64,000 nt of DNA from Isoetes taiwanensis (Eukaryota; Streptophyta; Lycopodiopsida; Isoetales; Isoetaceae), in the NCBI GenBank assembly GCA_021234155.1, contig JAJEKV010000064.1, forward strand, positions 1,860,001-1,924,000, in the 5' to 3' direction. Positions 11,540 through 22,555 of the stretch are shown here, piece by piece. The notes beneath the pieces are model-generated. The model was not told where the DNA came from. It did not search any database and worked only from the letters and a program-made list of their open reading frames with translations. The stretch's first letter is position 1, and each line of letters starts with the position of its first letter. The position numbers and the translations under genes are program-made.

Positions 11540-13585
11540 TCTAGAACTTTCTACAACATTCGAATTTTCTAGAAGGATTCCTTAGGCTCACCCAAGATTC
11601 TCTTATATTTTTAAAACTTTTTAAAACTTTCTAGAACATTCTAGAACTTTCGTATATGTGACGATGTGACATATGTGTCGTAGAAGGTCGCGATGTTCCG
11701 TAAAGGCACCATCTTCATTGTGCCCTTAAGCCCCGAAGCACATGAACTTTTAGTGTGAGCATTTCTAATGGATTGAGCTTCATCCGTAATAATTCTAAAC
11801 CACCTAATGTTCGACAAGTGTGCCCCTTAGCCCTGGGGTCGCTTCTTTTCATCCTCTTCGATGGCTTCAGAATTCGTAACAAATGGTTCCATATGTAGTA
11901 AGCACAATGTCGTGCTTACAAAGTTCAACACAATTTATTCTTCTCCTCGATCTTCATGGTATATGTACACGATAGCTTGATGGATGGTACTACTTTTTCC
12001 TTCAATTCATGTTCCCATTGTTTTAAAGCCGATTTAGGGCAAAACAATCAAGGTGCAAACAATCGGGTTGGCAAGGAGTATAGAAAATGATGCGCGTCCA
12101 TCTTTTCGTAGAGCTTGATTCACGCTTGATAATCGAGCCATGCGCGCTACAAAAAGTTCAAATTCTAGAGGATATTATGCTAGACACTCCACCGATATTT
12201 CGTGGTGGATCTAGTTGGCTCTCAAGATAGTGTAGATTGGTTAGATAAGAAAGTCCTTGAGACTGGCATTTCATTTCGCGGCTTGTGCAACCAAGTGGGC
12301 GACTTGATTTGATAACCGATTCTCGCGTTGGATTTTTGTTTCAGCTTATTCCAAAAATCAACGCAAGGCTGTATACATTTGCCTTGCGATGGAATTGTGG
12401 AGAAAAAAAAAAGATGAAAATCAATGCATGTGGAAATTTAGATAATCAAGTATTGGGATAGTTCCCAAAGTTATGTCTTCACAAAAGGTCGGAGCAGATT
12501 TGTCAAGGCAAAGAATTTGCAGTGAATGATGTGGTTTCGCTTTGAGAGAGATATCCAAGGTAAAAATTTACATCACCGGTGGCGAAGGGATCCTTCCGGC
12601 GGTGCTTTGAAATTACGTTGTTGATGTTGATGATGCAAATGTACTTTGCGTAAAAGTTTTCGTCATTTTGGAGTCGATATTTGGTATTGAAGCAACTTAA
12701 ATTCTATCTTTTGATATAACTATAATATGGTAGTTTTGAGCTCGATTAGCTCTTGGTTGATCCGCATTTTTGAGCTCGAATTTAGCTTATGGTTGATCCG
12801 AAATTTTTGAGGCAATCGCCTTTATGTATATATAAGCATGATGTAGAATACAAAAAACGGATATATGATATGATATAGATTTCTCAAATCGCTTTTCAAA
12901 ATGGAATTTGAAGATAAAAATATGAAGAAGATGAATATGATCGATGGATATCAAGAAGATGAATGCCACGATGAATAAGGATATGACAATAATATTGCTT
13001 GTTTTAATTTATATAGGCCTATTTGTGCTATGGGTATTTTGAAAAAGCGATGAATTTAGTGATGGACATGGAGTTGGAGATGGTTGATCCGCAATTTTTT
13101 AGCTCATAATTTAGCTTCCGCTGCGGAAAAAGAAAAAAAGAAGGAATTAGAAATGACATATGGATTTACCCCCCACTTTTCTACAACGAAGATTGGGTAG
13201 TCAAAAAGTGGGACTCCCATATCCTCACCAACATCTTTAGAGAAGCAACAAAATGCAATCTGAATGAGGAACTTGGTGTCCAAAGATAGTGGGAGAACCG
13301 CTTCGGCGACTCCTTGCAAATCCAAGGCATTAATGTCCCATGTGTCAAAGCCTCGATCAAAATTTGCCTAAAAACGCCATCGCCCACCGCATCGCCACAC
13401 GACAAATGTCACGGCAAATGTCGATTGCCACCCGCGGTGGATGCGACTAATCAAGCTATGTTCAAGTGTTTTTGAGGTATGCGATTTTAGGTTGTTACAC
13501 AAAACTTGCTCGGGGATTTTAGGTTGCTCGTAATGTAAAGATAGGTATACATAAATTTCATAACCGATAAATGTCACGACAAAAT
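11540..13585. other. Element interior, probable decayed upstream part of the B3 gene
   Basis: At 11575-11655 the phrase AAAACTTTCTAGAACATTC is repeated with variations (short tandem repeat). At 12710-12810 the phrase GGTTGATCCGCAATTTTTGAGCTC recurs, and again at 13082-13115. Minus-strand frames at 13104-13325 and 13181-13405 overlap each other and look like one decayed coding stretch, but I recognise no domain. Nothing else found. Confidence 0.4.
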
Positions 13586-13589
13586 GTCA

Positions 13590-13960
13590 CGACAAATGTC
13601 GACGCGTGAGCATGCGACGTCATGTGACATTACAGAACATAAGACACGCCAGTACGTATTTGCCACGTGTACTGCTAGGTCGCATGTGCCCTGGAATTTG
13701 ACCGTTGACTATACGTCGCATGCGGCGGACGACTGAAAACCGTAGACACGCCGATGCGCATTACTTGCCACGTGTACTGCCAGTGCGTCATGTGACCTCG
13801 GATTTTTGACCGTTGACTATACGTCGTATTTTCGCGGCGTGGTCTCGAACGTATGACACGCCCGGCATGCGTTTATTGCGGTGTATACCGCCAAGTCGTA
13901 GGTGACCTGGCATGTGACCGTTGACACTACGTCGCCGGCGACGTCACGTCGCATGCGGCG
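13590..13960. repeat. Internal array of subterminal-type repeats, upstream of the transposon promoter
   Basis: Three diverged units of about 115-120 bp. Each contains GACACGCC, GCCACGTGTACTGC (or a variant), a phrase near GTCGCATGTGACCTGG, TTTGACCGTTGACTATACG and CGTCGCATGCGGCG. GCATGC occurs at 13610, 13719, 13865 and 13951. These are the same motif types as at both element ends, here placed directly before a TATA box. In En/Spm the promoter region overlaps the TNPA binding sites, so an autoregulatory role is a reasonable inference. Confidence 0.75.
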
Positions 13961-13971
13961 TTAAAGATTTC

Positions 13972-13979
13972 TATATAAA
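13972..13979 (+). promoter_or_regulatory. TATA box of the transposon's rightward gene(s)
   Basis: TATATAAA in the context TTTCTATATAAACAAC, just after the internal repeat array and followed by a pyrimidine-rich leader (CTTTTCGCCTCC) typical of plant transcription starts. It is oriented towards the SET-like and transposase regions. The start site would be expected about 30 bases downstream; this is inferred. Confidence 0.6.
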
Positions 13980-14271
13980 CAACTTTTCGCCTTCATTGTT
14001 ATTTTCTTTTCGCCTCCTTCCAAAATAAGCCTTTGGTGTTCTTCTTTTTTTACCATATCTTATACTTGTTGTTGCCTCTACATGGATCGCCATGGTCATC
14101 TAAGATGATCGGCCTTTGAGATGGCCGAGACATTGATGTTGTCTTTACCACCGGGAGGCCGGATATGCGGAACCGCCACATGTAAATTAATGATTCTTGT
14201 ATTTAGTAGCCTAGACATATATAAACTAGGAGAGGACGTGTAATACTTTTAGTAGTAAAAAAAAAGCAGTG

Positions 14272-14560
14272 TTTTGGTCAAGGACACCTGGCGCCTCCAC
14301 CTTGAGTGGAGAGGACCAGTGTGCGCCCAAACTCACCTTCATACCTTACTAAGTACAATGTAGATTACAAAATTGAGGTGTCGCCAGAGTCAAGGTCATA
14401 TGTCGACTTCACCTTGAGTGGAGGGGACTCTATGTATCCGGGGCTAAGCTGGCCTCCAAAAGATCTTTATTGAAATTGAAACTTATATAAGGGTCGTACT
14501 GGGAAAGGGCATGGTCGGCTTCACCTTGGAGTGGAGAGGACTACGGTCCGGCCCAATTAC
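14272..14560. repeat. Three ~110-bp repeats with the CACCTTGAGTGGAGAGGAC motif
   Basis: Each unit has TCAAGG or AAGGGCAT, then TCCACCTTGAGTGGAG or TTCACCTTGAGTGGAG, then GGAC and a CC-rich tail. Relatives of the same family recur at 32870-33255, on the other side of the big tandem array. Confidence 0.75.
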
Positions 14561-14573
14561 ATCCCATTTAGGA

Positions 14574-14615
14574 TTTAGGGTTTAGGGTTTAGGGTTTAGG
14601 GTTTAGGGTTTAGGG
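14574..14615 (+). repeat. Interstitial telomere-type repeat (TTTAGGG)6
   Basis: Six perfect copies of the Arabidopsis-type plant telomere heptamer, inside the transposon. Flanking sequence on both sides is element DNA, so this is not a chromosome end. It could be a telo-box-like promoter motif, a slippage product, or a captured telomeric or break-repair tract. Confidence 0.95.
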
Positions 14616-14619
14616 TTTA

Positions 14620-15103
14620 TACTACCATATATTGTATCTATCACGATCGCTCAAACTATTGTGCAAAGATATATAGTACTTACCTTTTGTAATTGGCGAG
14701 AGGGACAAAATAGTTTTACATTGTAAAAGATGTATGGGGCTGAAGAGATGACTTAGAATCGGTTGTTGAAGACCATCCATAAGATTTGGTACATTTGAAC
14801 AACCCACCGATCGATGCTCGTCATGGATATCGTTGGTATACAATTATTATTTGTTTTTTTTTTTTTAAGAGTATCTCTCCCAGTTTAAGTATATATTCAA
14901 GATGTTTATGATATCTAAATATGTAGGTAGATGATGCTGATGTCTCCTCCAAACTAGATGTGGATTTTGGTTTAATGTTGTCCATAGAGGCATATGAAAT
15001 CAAGCAAAGAACCGATTCATCAATAATGTGGATGGGTGCCGCCAACGCCGAAGTGTTCCCCTGCGTGAAAGAACACGGCGGGCTACAATCATGAGAACAT
15101 TGC
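14620..15103. other. Element interior between telomeric tract and SET-like frame
   Basis: No domain recognised. Contains a 12-base poly(T) run near 14856. May be 5' leader or intron of the SET-like gene. The rightward frame leading into 15104 is open in places, but no start codon is clearly favoured. Confidence 0.4.
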
Positions 15104-15747
15104 ATGTGTCGCGACATTTCCCAAGAACGCTTGGCCTCACTGCCCGAGCGTGAAATTCCTGAAGAATTGCAAAGATTAGTCCGACCCTTTGTTAGGCACC
15201 GCAAGACATTTGGCTTGTGGCCAGTAGACTTACCTATCCCTATGGATCAAGAATTTGCTTATTGGGGAAGAAGATACATCATTATGCGGAGCCGCATTTG
15301 TCCAGAAGCTGGATTCGGCCTTATCTCCGGCACGCGTATAGAAGTGGAGCGAGATACCCACATTCCATTAATGCCATATGCAGGTCCCGAGTACGATTGG
15401 AAAACTTGGCAAACTTTGACTAAATATGCTTGGCGTATGAGGATTTATGGAATGAATTCCAATGCCGCTACGATAGTCTGTGGGGGCATGTGATGAGGAG
15501 TTGAAGTTTATTGATGGTCGGCCGTGGTTCATGGCAATATTGCGGGGTTCATCAACGTTCTATTGACAACCGTGAGCCGATGCAATTGTGAATTTTAGAG
15601 TGTCAAGGAGGGGAGGAAGATTTTTTTACAAGATCCATCAAAAAGCGATATATCATGGTGTGTGCTATTAAAAGCATAAACATTGGAGATGAGTTATTCA
15701 TCAACTATCGCTATGATAGACCTCTCCCATTTGAGATGGAACAATAG
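15104..15747 (+). pseudogene. SET-domain (protein lysine methyltransferase-like) gene carried by the transposon
   Basis: SET proteins transfer methyl groups from S-adenosylmethionine to lysines, often on histones. The frame 15104-15493 gives ELQRLVRPFVRHRKTFGLWP, then GFGLISGTRIEVERDTHIPL, which fits the GxG opening of a SET domain. After frame changes come FIDGRPWFMAILRGSS, AGFINV with NCEF (the N..NC.E region that binds cofactor) and finally GDELFINYRYDRPLPFEMEQ and a stop at 15745-15747. GDELFINY matches the GEEL..DY C-terminal SET motif with its catalytic Tyr. The order and spacing (about 150 residues) fit one SET domain read through roughly two or three frame breaks, which may be decay or consensus error. 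It lies 1.1 kb downstream of the TATA box and immediately before the transposase, in the same direction. It could be a separate gene or an N-terminal extension of the transposase transcript. Family identification is by motif only. Confidence 0.62.
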
Positions 15748-15959
15748 TATTGTTGTACTAAAAAAAAGGAATAAAGAGGTTTTTTTTTTTTTTTAATATG
15801 TTTTTTGTCATTCGTGAGTCTATACAAATGGTTGTATGTATTTTATACTTATTACATTATTTGACATGATGGTTAATACGTTACTCTGCTTTAATGAACT
15901 CATTCGAGCGGTCTCCATCCCGATCCATTAGTTCTAAGTTACTGAGCAAAGGAAACCTA

Positions 15960-17860
15960 TCGCCGCGGAATTTCAAGCCGTGAGCGCACCAATATGAAGA
16001 TATTGCATACGATCAATATGAAGAGGATGAAACTATTGACGAACCCGAAACGGTCTTTCGCGGACGGAGCCGATGCTCGATATGTTGCACGCTCTTCAAG
16101 AATTACCCGATATTGATTTAGATGATGTCGAGGATGGTGGTGGAGAGGATATGGTAGAAGATGTGGGATACCCTTCGAGGATTGGTCGCATCGACGATGA
16201 CCCTATTGTTATCGGGCGAAACGCAAAGCTATTTCCTCGCGCCTCAACCTCTCGCTTTTCACAAGGCTCGCTAATTCTCAATCTCCAAACCAAGTTCAAG
16301 GGAGCAATGCAAGTGTCTCTGCTCTATTGAGGTGACATACTTATCAAGTCTTTCTATCTTACCACCATCTCCATCTTTTATCTTACCACTCTTAGATGCG
16401 CAGGTTATTGCACGAGAAGATCCTTCCAGAGAAGAACAATATGCCTACCGACGCATCTCAAGTTAAGAAAATGATTCAAGCTTAATCGCCTTGGTTATAA
16501 AGTCATACATGCATGTCCAAATGATTGTATGATCTTCTATCCCCGCCGAGCATGAGAAGTCCACTCATTGTCTCGTATGTAATGAACCCGAGATACGTGA
16601 ATGACCTAAAGGGAAAACGGTACCTCAGAAGGTTATTCGACACTTTCCAATAATCCCAAGGTATATGCATCACCACTTCTTACAAATAGTTGTAAATTCA
16701 CTTATTTTCGGTACTTATATGTTGCCTATAATTTATTCTATAGGTTAAAGTTGATGTTCCGCTGTAAGACATTGGCTAGCCTAATGGATTCTCACGGCTA
16801 CACATGCATCTAGTGATGATGTGATGCGAGTCCCGAGGCGACAAGCAGTAAAATTTGGAAGCATGTCGATGCGACATGGCCTCGACTTTGAAAAAAGAAC
16901 CACGTAACGTGCGCTTGGGCCCGGCCACCGATGGCGTAAACCCATATGGTACACAATCGACCGCATGGTCTACATGGCCGCTGATGATAGTGAACTACAA
17001 CATACCCCCATGGTTGTTGATGAAGAGTGGGCACATTATGATGACTTTATTGATACCGGGAAGAAAAACCAAGTAATTTAGATGTGTACCTAAGAATAAT
17101 TGTGGATGAGTTACTCCCTTTGTGGAACATGTATTCAGTGTCTACGATGCCCATAAAAATGACGCTTTTAATCTTAGAGGTATACTATTGTGGACTATGC
17201 ATGACTTTCCGGTTTGCCGAAAGTGTTCTCGGTTTAAGACATCGGGCACTTCCCTTGCATGATATGTGGGGAAAAGTTGCAGCACCGCCACTCTAAGCAT
17301 CCAAGAAAGTAGTATACGAGGGTTTTAGGAAGTATTTGCAGCCACGCACCCCTTCGTAAAAGCAAATACAGTATTACCCAGCTGGGCAATCGTGACTATA
17401 CGTAACCACCAAGCTGCAATTACCATACGAGAATGGGGTGAGCGCTGAGATAAGAAGGAAGAGGGGAAAATCCGCAAGGGAAATCCGTGGGGGGGCACTC
17501 CAATGAGGAGGTCGAGCTTTGGTAGACAAAGGAGGATGAGGAATTATACAAAGGGTGGCGCAGGAAGCCGCGGAGGAGGAAAGTCTTTATCGCCAATATG
17601 AAAAGGAAGTCCGCTTTTATAGACTACCATATTGGACCGACCTATTGATTCAACACCTTTTAGACCCGATGCATATCTTCAAGAACGGGGAAACTCTTTT
17701 ATGGAAGCATGTATTTGGTCAAAAAGACACAACAAATGCCGGGATGGACCTTAAGGTAAGTAATACAAAGAAAGAGGCATGGATCCGAGGTGAAGGGCAA
17801 ACACTTCCTCCGCAAAATGGGTTATTGCTAGGTCCACCATCGAGCTATTTATGATGATTT
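15960..17860 (+). pseudogene. En/Spm-type transposase, N-terminal and TNP2 (transposase_21) region
   Basis: This is the catalytic DDE-type transposase region of plant CACTA elements. An acidic N-terminal stretch at 16073-16330 is followed by MPTDASQVKKMIQ and, after a small gap, YKVIHACPNDCM (16400-16530). A clean 83-bp intron (16661-16743, GT/AG) leads to LKLMFRCKTLASLMDSHG. The 16855-17076 frame holds the hallmark VRLGPATDGVNPYG and VNYNIPPWLLMKSGHIMM with LLIPGR. Next come DVYLRIIVDELLPLWN and, with a frame change, LRHRALPLHDMWG. The 17555-17854 frame holds LPYWTDLLIQHLLDPMHIFK, corresponding to the LPYW..L..RHNLDVMHIEKN signature of the family. Three or more frame breaks are seen between these blocks. 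It continues directly into DUF4218. Confidence 0.9.
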
Positions 17861-18580
17861 AAGGGCCCTTAGAACACCAACCGGTTACATGCAATCATTG
17901 CGAACCGCATTCACAAGTAGTGGGAGCCGACCGTTTAAAGTCCCATGATCGCATAAGTTCTTGCATGTAAGCAATTGAAGTCCACATATATATGCACTAC
18001 TATAAAATGTAACCCATAACTTATATTTGGTGTTTGGATCATGCAGCTTCATGCCCCCGACCTTTAGGGGAGTTTTAGACAAGGGACCATTGAGGCAATA
18101 AGTGCCCTATCAAAGGTCATAAGGTTGTTACCCATGTTGATTTAGTGGTCCCCGCCTATTATTTTATTTGTGGCTAAGTTTTTGTTTTGGACCTCATAGG
18201 TGGATGTGTAAAAAACTATACCGAAAGACGAAATTGAAGAGATGAAAGTGAAAATGGCAGAGGCATGTTGCTTGTTGGAGAAGGAGTTTCCACGAGCTTT
18301 TTTGATAAATAACCCATCTTTTGGTACATCTTATTGAGGAAGTGGAGCTCAAGGGAACTGTATATGCCGATGGATGTTTTTCTTGGAAAGGTTTATGAAG
18401 GTATTGAAGGATATGGTGCGCCAAAGAGCACGCCCCCAAGGTAGTATGGCGAGGGATGGCTTAAGAAAAGAGTCACTTTTCTATATGATGTATATATTTC
18501 CGCCAGACATCCGTGATGCACCTCGCTATGGAGTGATGAAGGGGACGAAGATTGTGGGGTAGTGGCGTAAGGCAATGGTA
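17861..18580 (+). pseudogene. Transposase gene, DUF4218 region
   Basis: DUF4218 normally follows TNP2 in plant CACTA transposases; its biochemical role is unknown. Blocks visible in order are RTPTGYMQSLRTAFTSS, then SHD...KFLH, GVLDKGP, LIEEVELKGTVYADGCF, and in the 18374-18562 frame ERFMKVLKDMVRQRARPQG followed by SMARDGLRKESLFY. The last block matches ERYMK.LK..VRNRARPEGSI of the family closely. An AG/GT-bounded interruption around 17945-18045 may be an intron. Frames change several times. Confidence 0.85.
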
Positions 18581-18639
18581 TGCGTAAGTCATTTCACCGA
18601 TATGATCATTATAGTTAATCAATTTCTTCTTTACAATTC

Positions 18640-19640
18640 GCACCAATGGCAAAATGGATTGCCGCCGCTATGAGAATGCAAAGGAAGAAATGGAAGAGAA
18701 GAGGCATGAATGGAGACGACATAATAGACGCGAGCCCCAGACTCGATGGATATGAACCCTTGCCGGACAAGATGGAAAGAGAATGGGTACTACAGGCTTT
18801 GACCGATGCATATCACAAGGGGAGTATATTACGCCTACTTTATGGGCATACGCGACAAGGTGTCATGAAAAGGTAGTTGCAACAAATTATGTTGATGTCT
18901 AAATCGAGTATTTTCTTTTGATGTTATTGTATCTATTGACATTAATGGTGCTTTTGACAAGATATATCTTACTCCCTCGATATGGTGGCATGGGACCCAC
19001 TATCGTGTGAGTTCTCTTGACATACACAGAAGACTTGTGGATCATGAGTCATGGCATCATTCACGATGGAGTTTCAATCAAGTGTTGCCGATCGTGAATC
19101 GCCGTGAAGCCACCCGTGATTGGGCCGGAGGTTAAAGACTATAATGGAGGTGGATGTTGGTGGCAATTTTAAGACCTTCATATTCGGCGTCGATTGGTTT
19201 GACCTTCAATTAAGGGGCCAGGCCTACAAAGTAGTATGATAGAACAAGTGGCTTTTTCACGGCCAACTCTAGCAAGATGTACCCCGGTAGTGAGACGCTT
19301 GTCCTTCCGCATAACCGTGAAATGACACACATACACATATCCACTTCAAAATTTAGACCATCAATATCAATCTCACGCCCAACTTCTTTGACCAGATTTT
19401 TTTTCTTTACCGATCGACAAGACCCAACATGGTGGTTTATCATACAAACTACATTTAGGGACGGACCAATATTCCAAGGTGTTGTGCTAGAGGAGTCAAT
19501 AACGCCCCAAGAGCCCTCCGGCGCATCAAGGCATTCAAACTCACCGAAAACGAGCATCAAGAGGTTGACCACCAAATTTCATGCAAAGATCTTACACCGT
19601 AGCAATTCCACGAAATACGATGTACTTCGTGCATTTTAAT
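18640..19640 (+). pseudogene. Transposase gene, DUF4216 region and C-terminus
   Basis: DUF4216 is the usual C-terminal module of plant CACTA transposases. An open frame at 18646-18876 (WIAAAMRMQRKKWKRRG, then EREWVLQALTDAYHKGS) leads in. After a probable intron near 18880-18960, TFIFGVDWFDLQLRG at about 19180 fits the VVLF..DW.D block. In the 19277-19639 frame, FFFTDRQDPTWWFIIQT fits the VFY..D..DP.W.VV..T block. The frame ends at 19637-19639. Several frame breaks. Confidence 0.7.
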
Positions 19641-20274
19641 ACAAATGTTGGTAATGCTAACAATGATGACTCCTAGTTAGCACCTAGAGGAGACGATCAT
19701 TAAATTTATATGTCAAAATATTATGCACATCCTCGCAATCCTTCCGATAGGCTATGTCTATTGGTCTTCGTGGTGCAATAAAACCCATTCAATTCAATTC
19801 TTTTTTTTTCCCCCCCCCCCCTTTTGGTATACATTATATCTGGAGGAATAAAGAACGGCTGAACATGGGCTCAAAGAAGCCACATAGGCTCAAGCATTGC
19901 CTCTAGACTAGAACATGCAAAGAGTCTTCAATGGTATCTTAGTTACTTCCGATTTTCTAACCTTAAACCAAAGCCACCACCAAGTTAACCTCGATCATTG
20001 CTTAATTTGATGCTATCCACTAGCTTTCGTTGTGGATCACCGCTCTACCTTTCAAACAGATAATAATAATGGTATTTTGTAGGGTGAACAAGTCCAAATA
20101 CATAGAGGAAGCATGAGGAGCCTACAGACGCTGAACGCAGTAGGCGCTTGCATTTCCCTTAGGGTCGAACATGCTACCTAGGTTCAAACAAGCCTCTTTA
20201 GGCTCAAGCATTGTCTAGGCTCAAACATGCCCCAAGATCAAACATGTACACAACAAAAATAAAAATAGTTTAAA
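19641..20274. other. Element interior with short TAGGCTCAA-type repeats
   Basis: No coding sequence recognised. A poly(T)-poly(C) run lies at 19801-19822. The phrase GGCTCAAGCATTG or TAGGCTCAAACATGCC recurs at about 19868, 19889, 20200 and 20215. This is the junction to the tandem array. Confidence 0.5.
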
Positions 20275-20275
20275 C

Positions 20276-20293
20276 GACGCCGCTATAACAAAT
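20276..20293 (+). repeat. GACGCCGCTATAACAAA, left border motif of the tandem array
   Basis: The same phrase (ACGCCGCTATAACAAA) returns in the same orientation at 31688-31704, just after the array. It therefore brackets the whole 11.4-kb array as a short direct repeat. Confidence 0.8.
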
Positions 20294-21993
20294 AGACGCT
20301 CGAAGTCCATTGGCGAGCCAAATCGCAGCCCCGAGAGGGAGGTCGCCCGGCCCGGCCCCCTGTGGCCTTTCTGAGAGGAAATTCGGGCAAGCAGCCTCCG
20401 GGGATTTTAGGTCCGTGGATCTCAAGGCCAACACCCCCACTGACGCCAAGTCACGGCCGCTAAGGTCCCGCCTCGAACCGACAAGGAGAGGGCCTCCAAA
20501 ACGTGAACCCCGTGGGTTGCTGTGTTCTAGAAGGGTTTGCGCTTTGGGGGCCGAGACTTGCTCTGCACTTGGGACCTGGTCGGAAGCCGCAGCCGAATAC
20601 GGAGCAAGGGAACCGACGAGCGGAGTTTGGGCCTGTCCTCCTCCCGATGTGGCAAGTAGAAGTCGGGGGGCGCTTTTGGTGCTGGCAAGACATTCATAAA
20701 TTCGCAATTAATGCATTGTACGAAAAATAAATTCTGATTTTTTTTGCCAGCTGAATCCTAATCCATTTCCAGCACACAGCCCAATTTTCAAATTTTCGAG
20801 AAGGTCTAGGTCAAAGGGTTAGCATTAGAACGGGCGGGCAGCCCGCTGCGGCAACCGAGCCGCACCTTCCCCTGTCAAACGAGGCCGACCTTGCAGGATC
20901 CCTCACAAGAGGGGGAGAGTCCTGGACCCCAAGAGGGGATCCAAAAGTTCCCCGAGGCAGCCCTTTTCCTCGGCAGCTCCCCTGGGTCGCGACGCTAATG
21001 ACCACCCTCCCCGAGCCCCGGTTCCCCTATCCGACCGCTGATCCTCCGCTCAGGGGCCCCTCTTCGAAGGCCCAAAAGATTCCGTGATCGGGTCCGAGAA
21101 CTTGTCAAACCGCTGGCGCCCCGAGGCTCCGGCCTTTGTAGAAACCAAGCAGCTTGTCTTGTCGCTCGCACCGGGGAGGCCCGGAATGGCAAATCGACTC
21201 GCCAAATCGTCCGGAATGGCGAAATTACCCTAGGAGCAAGTTACAAGGTCGGTTTTGCAAAAGAAAGAAACACTCACGCCCTCCACGACAAAGATCCCGA
21301 TCCACATCCTAGGCCAATTGACTACGAGTGTGATGGAAGTGAGCTACTTTGGCGCTTCTTGGAGGTCGGGTGGTCTTCGCCACGGAACTTGGTCCCTGTG
21401 GCAACGCCGACGCTCGAGTCCATTGGCGCGGGCTATTTGAAATCGCATAATTCCGAATGAGAGGGGAGATCGCCTTAGGGTCCTGCCCGGCCCCTGTGGC
21501 CTTGGGGAGAGGGAAATTCCACCTTCGGCAAGCAGCTTCCTTTGTTTCGGGATTTTAGGGTCCGGCGGTTCAAGGCCAACACCCCCACTCCATCGTCAAG
21601 TCACGCCAAGGTCCCCCCACTCCACGCCAAGTCCTCCCGACCGACAAGGAGAGGGCCTCCAAAACGTAAAACCCCGTGGGCTGCCGTGTTCTAGAAGGGT
21701 TTGGCGCTTTGGGGGCGGTAGACTTGGTCCGTTGCACTTGGGACTCCGGGCCGAGAAGCCGCACCGGAGAATACGGAGCAAGGGGAACCGGACAGAGCGG
21801 AGTTTGGGCCTGTCCTCCTCCCGATGTGGCAAGTAGAAGTCGGGGGGCTTTTGCAAAGGGCAAGACATTCATAAATTCGCAATTAATGCATTGTACTAAA
21901 AATAAATTCTGATTTTTGCCAAATGGATTCCTAACCCATCTCCAAAGACACACCCAATTTTCAAATTTTCGGAGAGGGTCTAGGTCAAAGGGT

Positions 21994-22555
21994 TAGCTAA
22001 GGTCAAAGGAATGGAGTTTGTGGGATCGTTGTACTTGGGGTTGACCTTGGCTCACTGGACGCTATACTTGGTCTAAGATTGCATTGAGAATATAAGCATC
22101 ATAACTATTAGAATGAAGATAAATGATTGCGTAAAAGCATCATAACTACTAGAATGAAGATAAATGATTACGTAAAAAGCAAAAGACTAGTGGGGTTGGG
22201 GGTTAGATTTGGTTGCTTGTGATGATGGTTGTGTTTCAAGATCAAGGCATATGGATAGAGAGAATGCCCTTGTTCAACGGACTGCCCCAAAGCCATTTGA
22301 CATGGATGGCATAATTAACTTGTAATGAATCAATTCGGGGCAAGCAACTTCCTGGGAGTTTAGGGTCCCAGCTCAAGGCCAACACCCCCCCTCCATGTCA
22401 AGATACTGCAAGGTCCCACCAACCGGACAAGGAGAGGGCCTCCAAACGTGAAACCCCCGGACTTGCCGCCGTGATTCTAGAAGGGTTTTTGTTTGGGGGC
22501 CGAAGTTTTGGTCTTCTCGCCACGTAACTTGGTCCCTAGGGCAACGCCGACGTTC
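21994..22555. repeat. Variant module B, copy 1
   Basis: Starts AGCTAAGGTCAAAGGAATGG, contains two near-identical ~45-bp phrases with AAGCATCATAACTA.TAGAATGAAG, then GATTTGGTTGCTTGTGATGA. It ends in a stretch that fuses two distant parts of the standard unit. It recurs at 29798-30360 and partly at 30873-31045, so the array has a higher-order pattern. Confidence 0.85.

Noticed and set aside
14574-14615. Chromosome end or subtelomere
   Set aside because: Only six heptamers, with transposon sequence on both sides and genes beyond.
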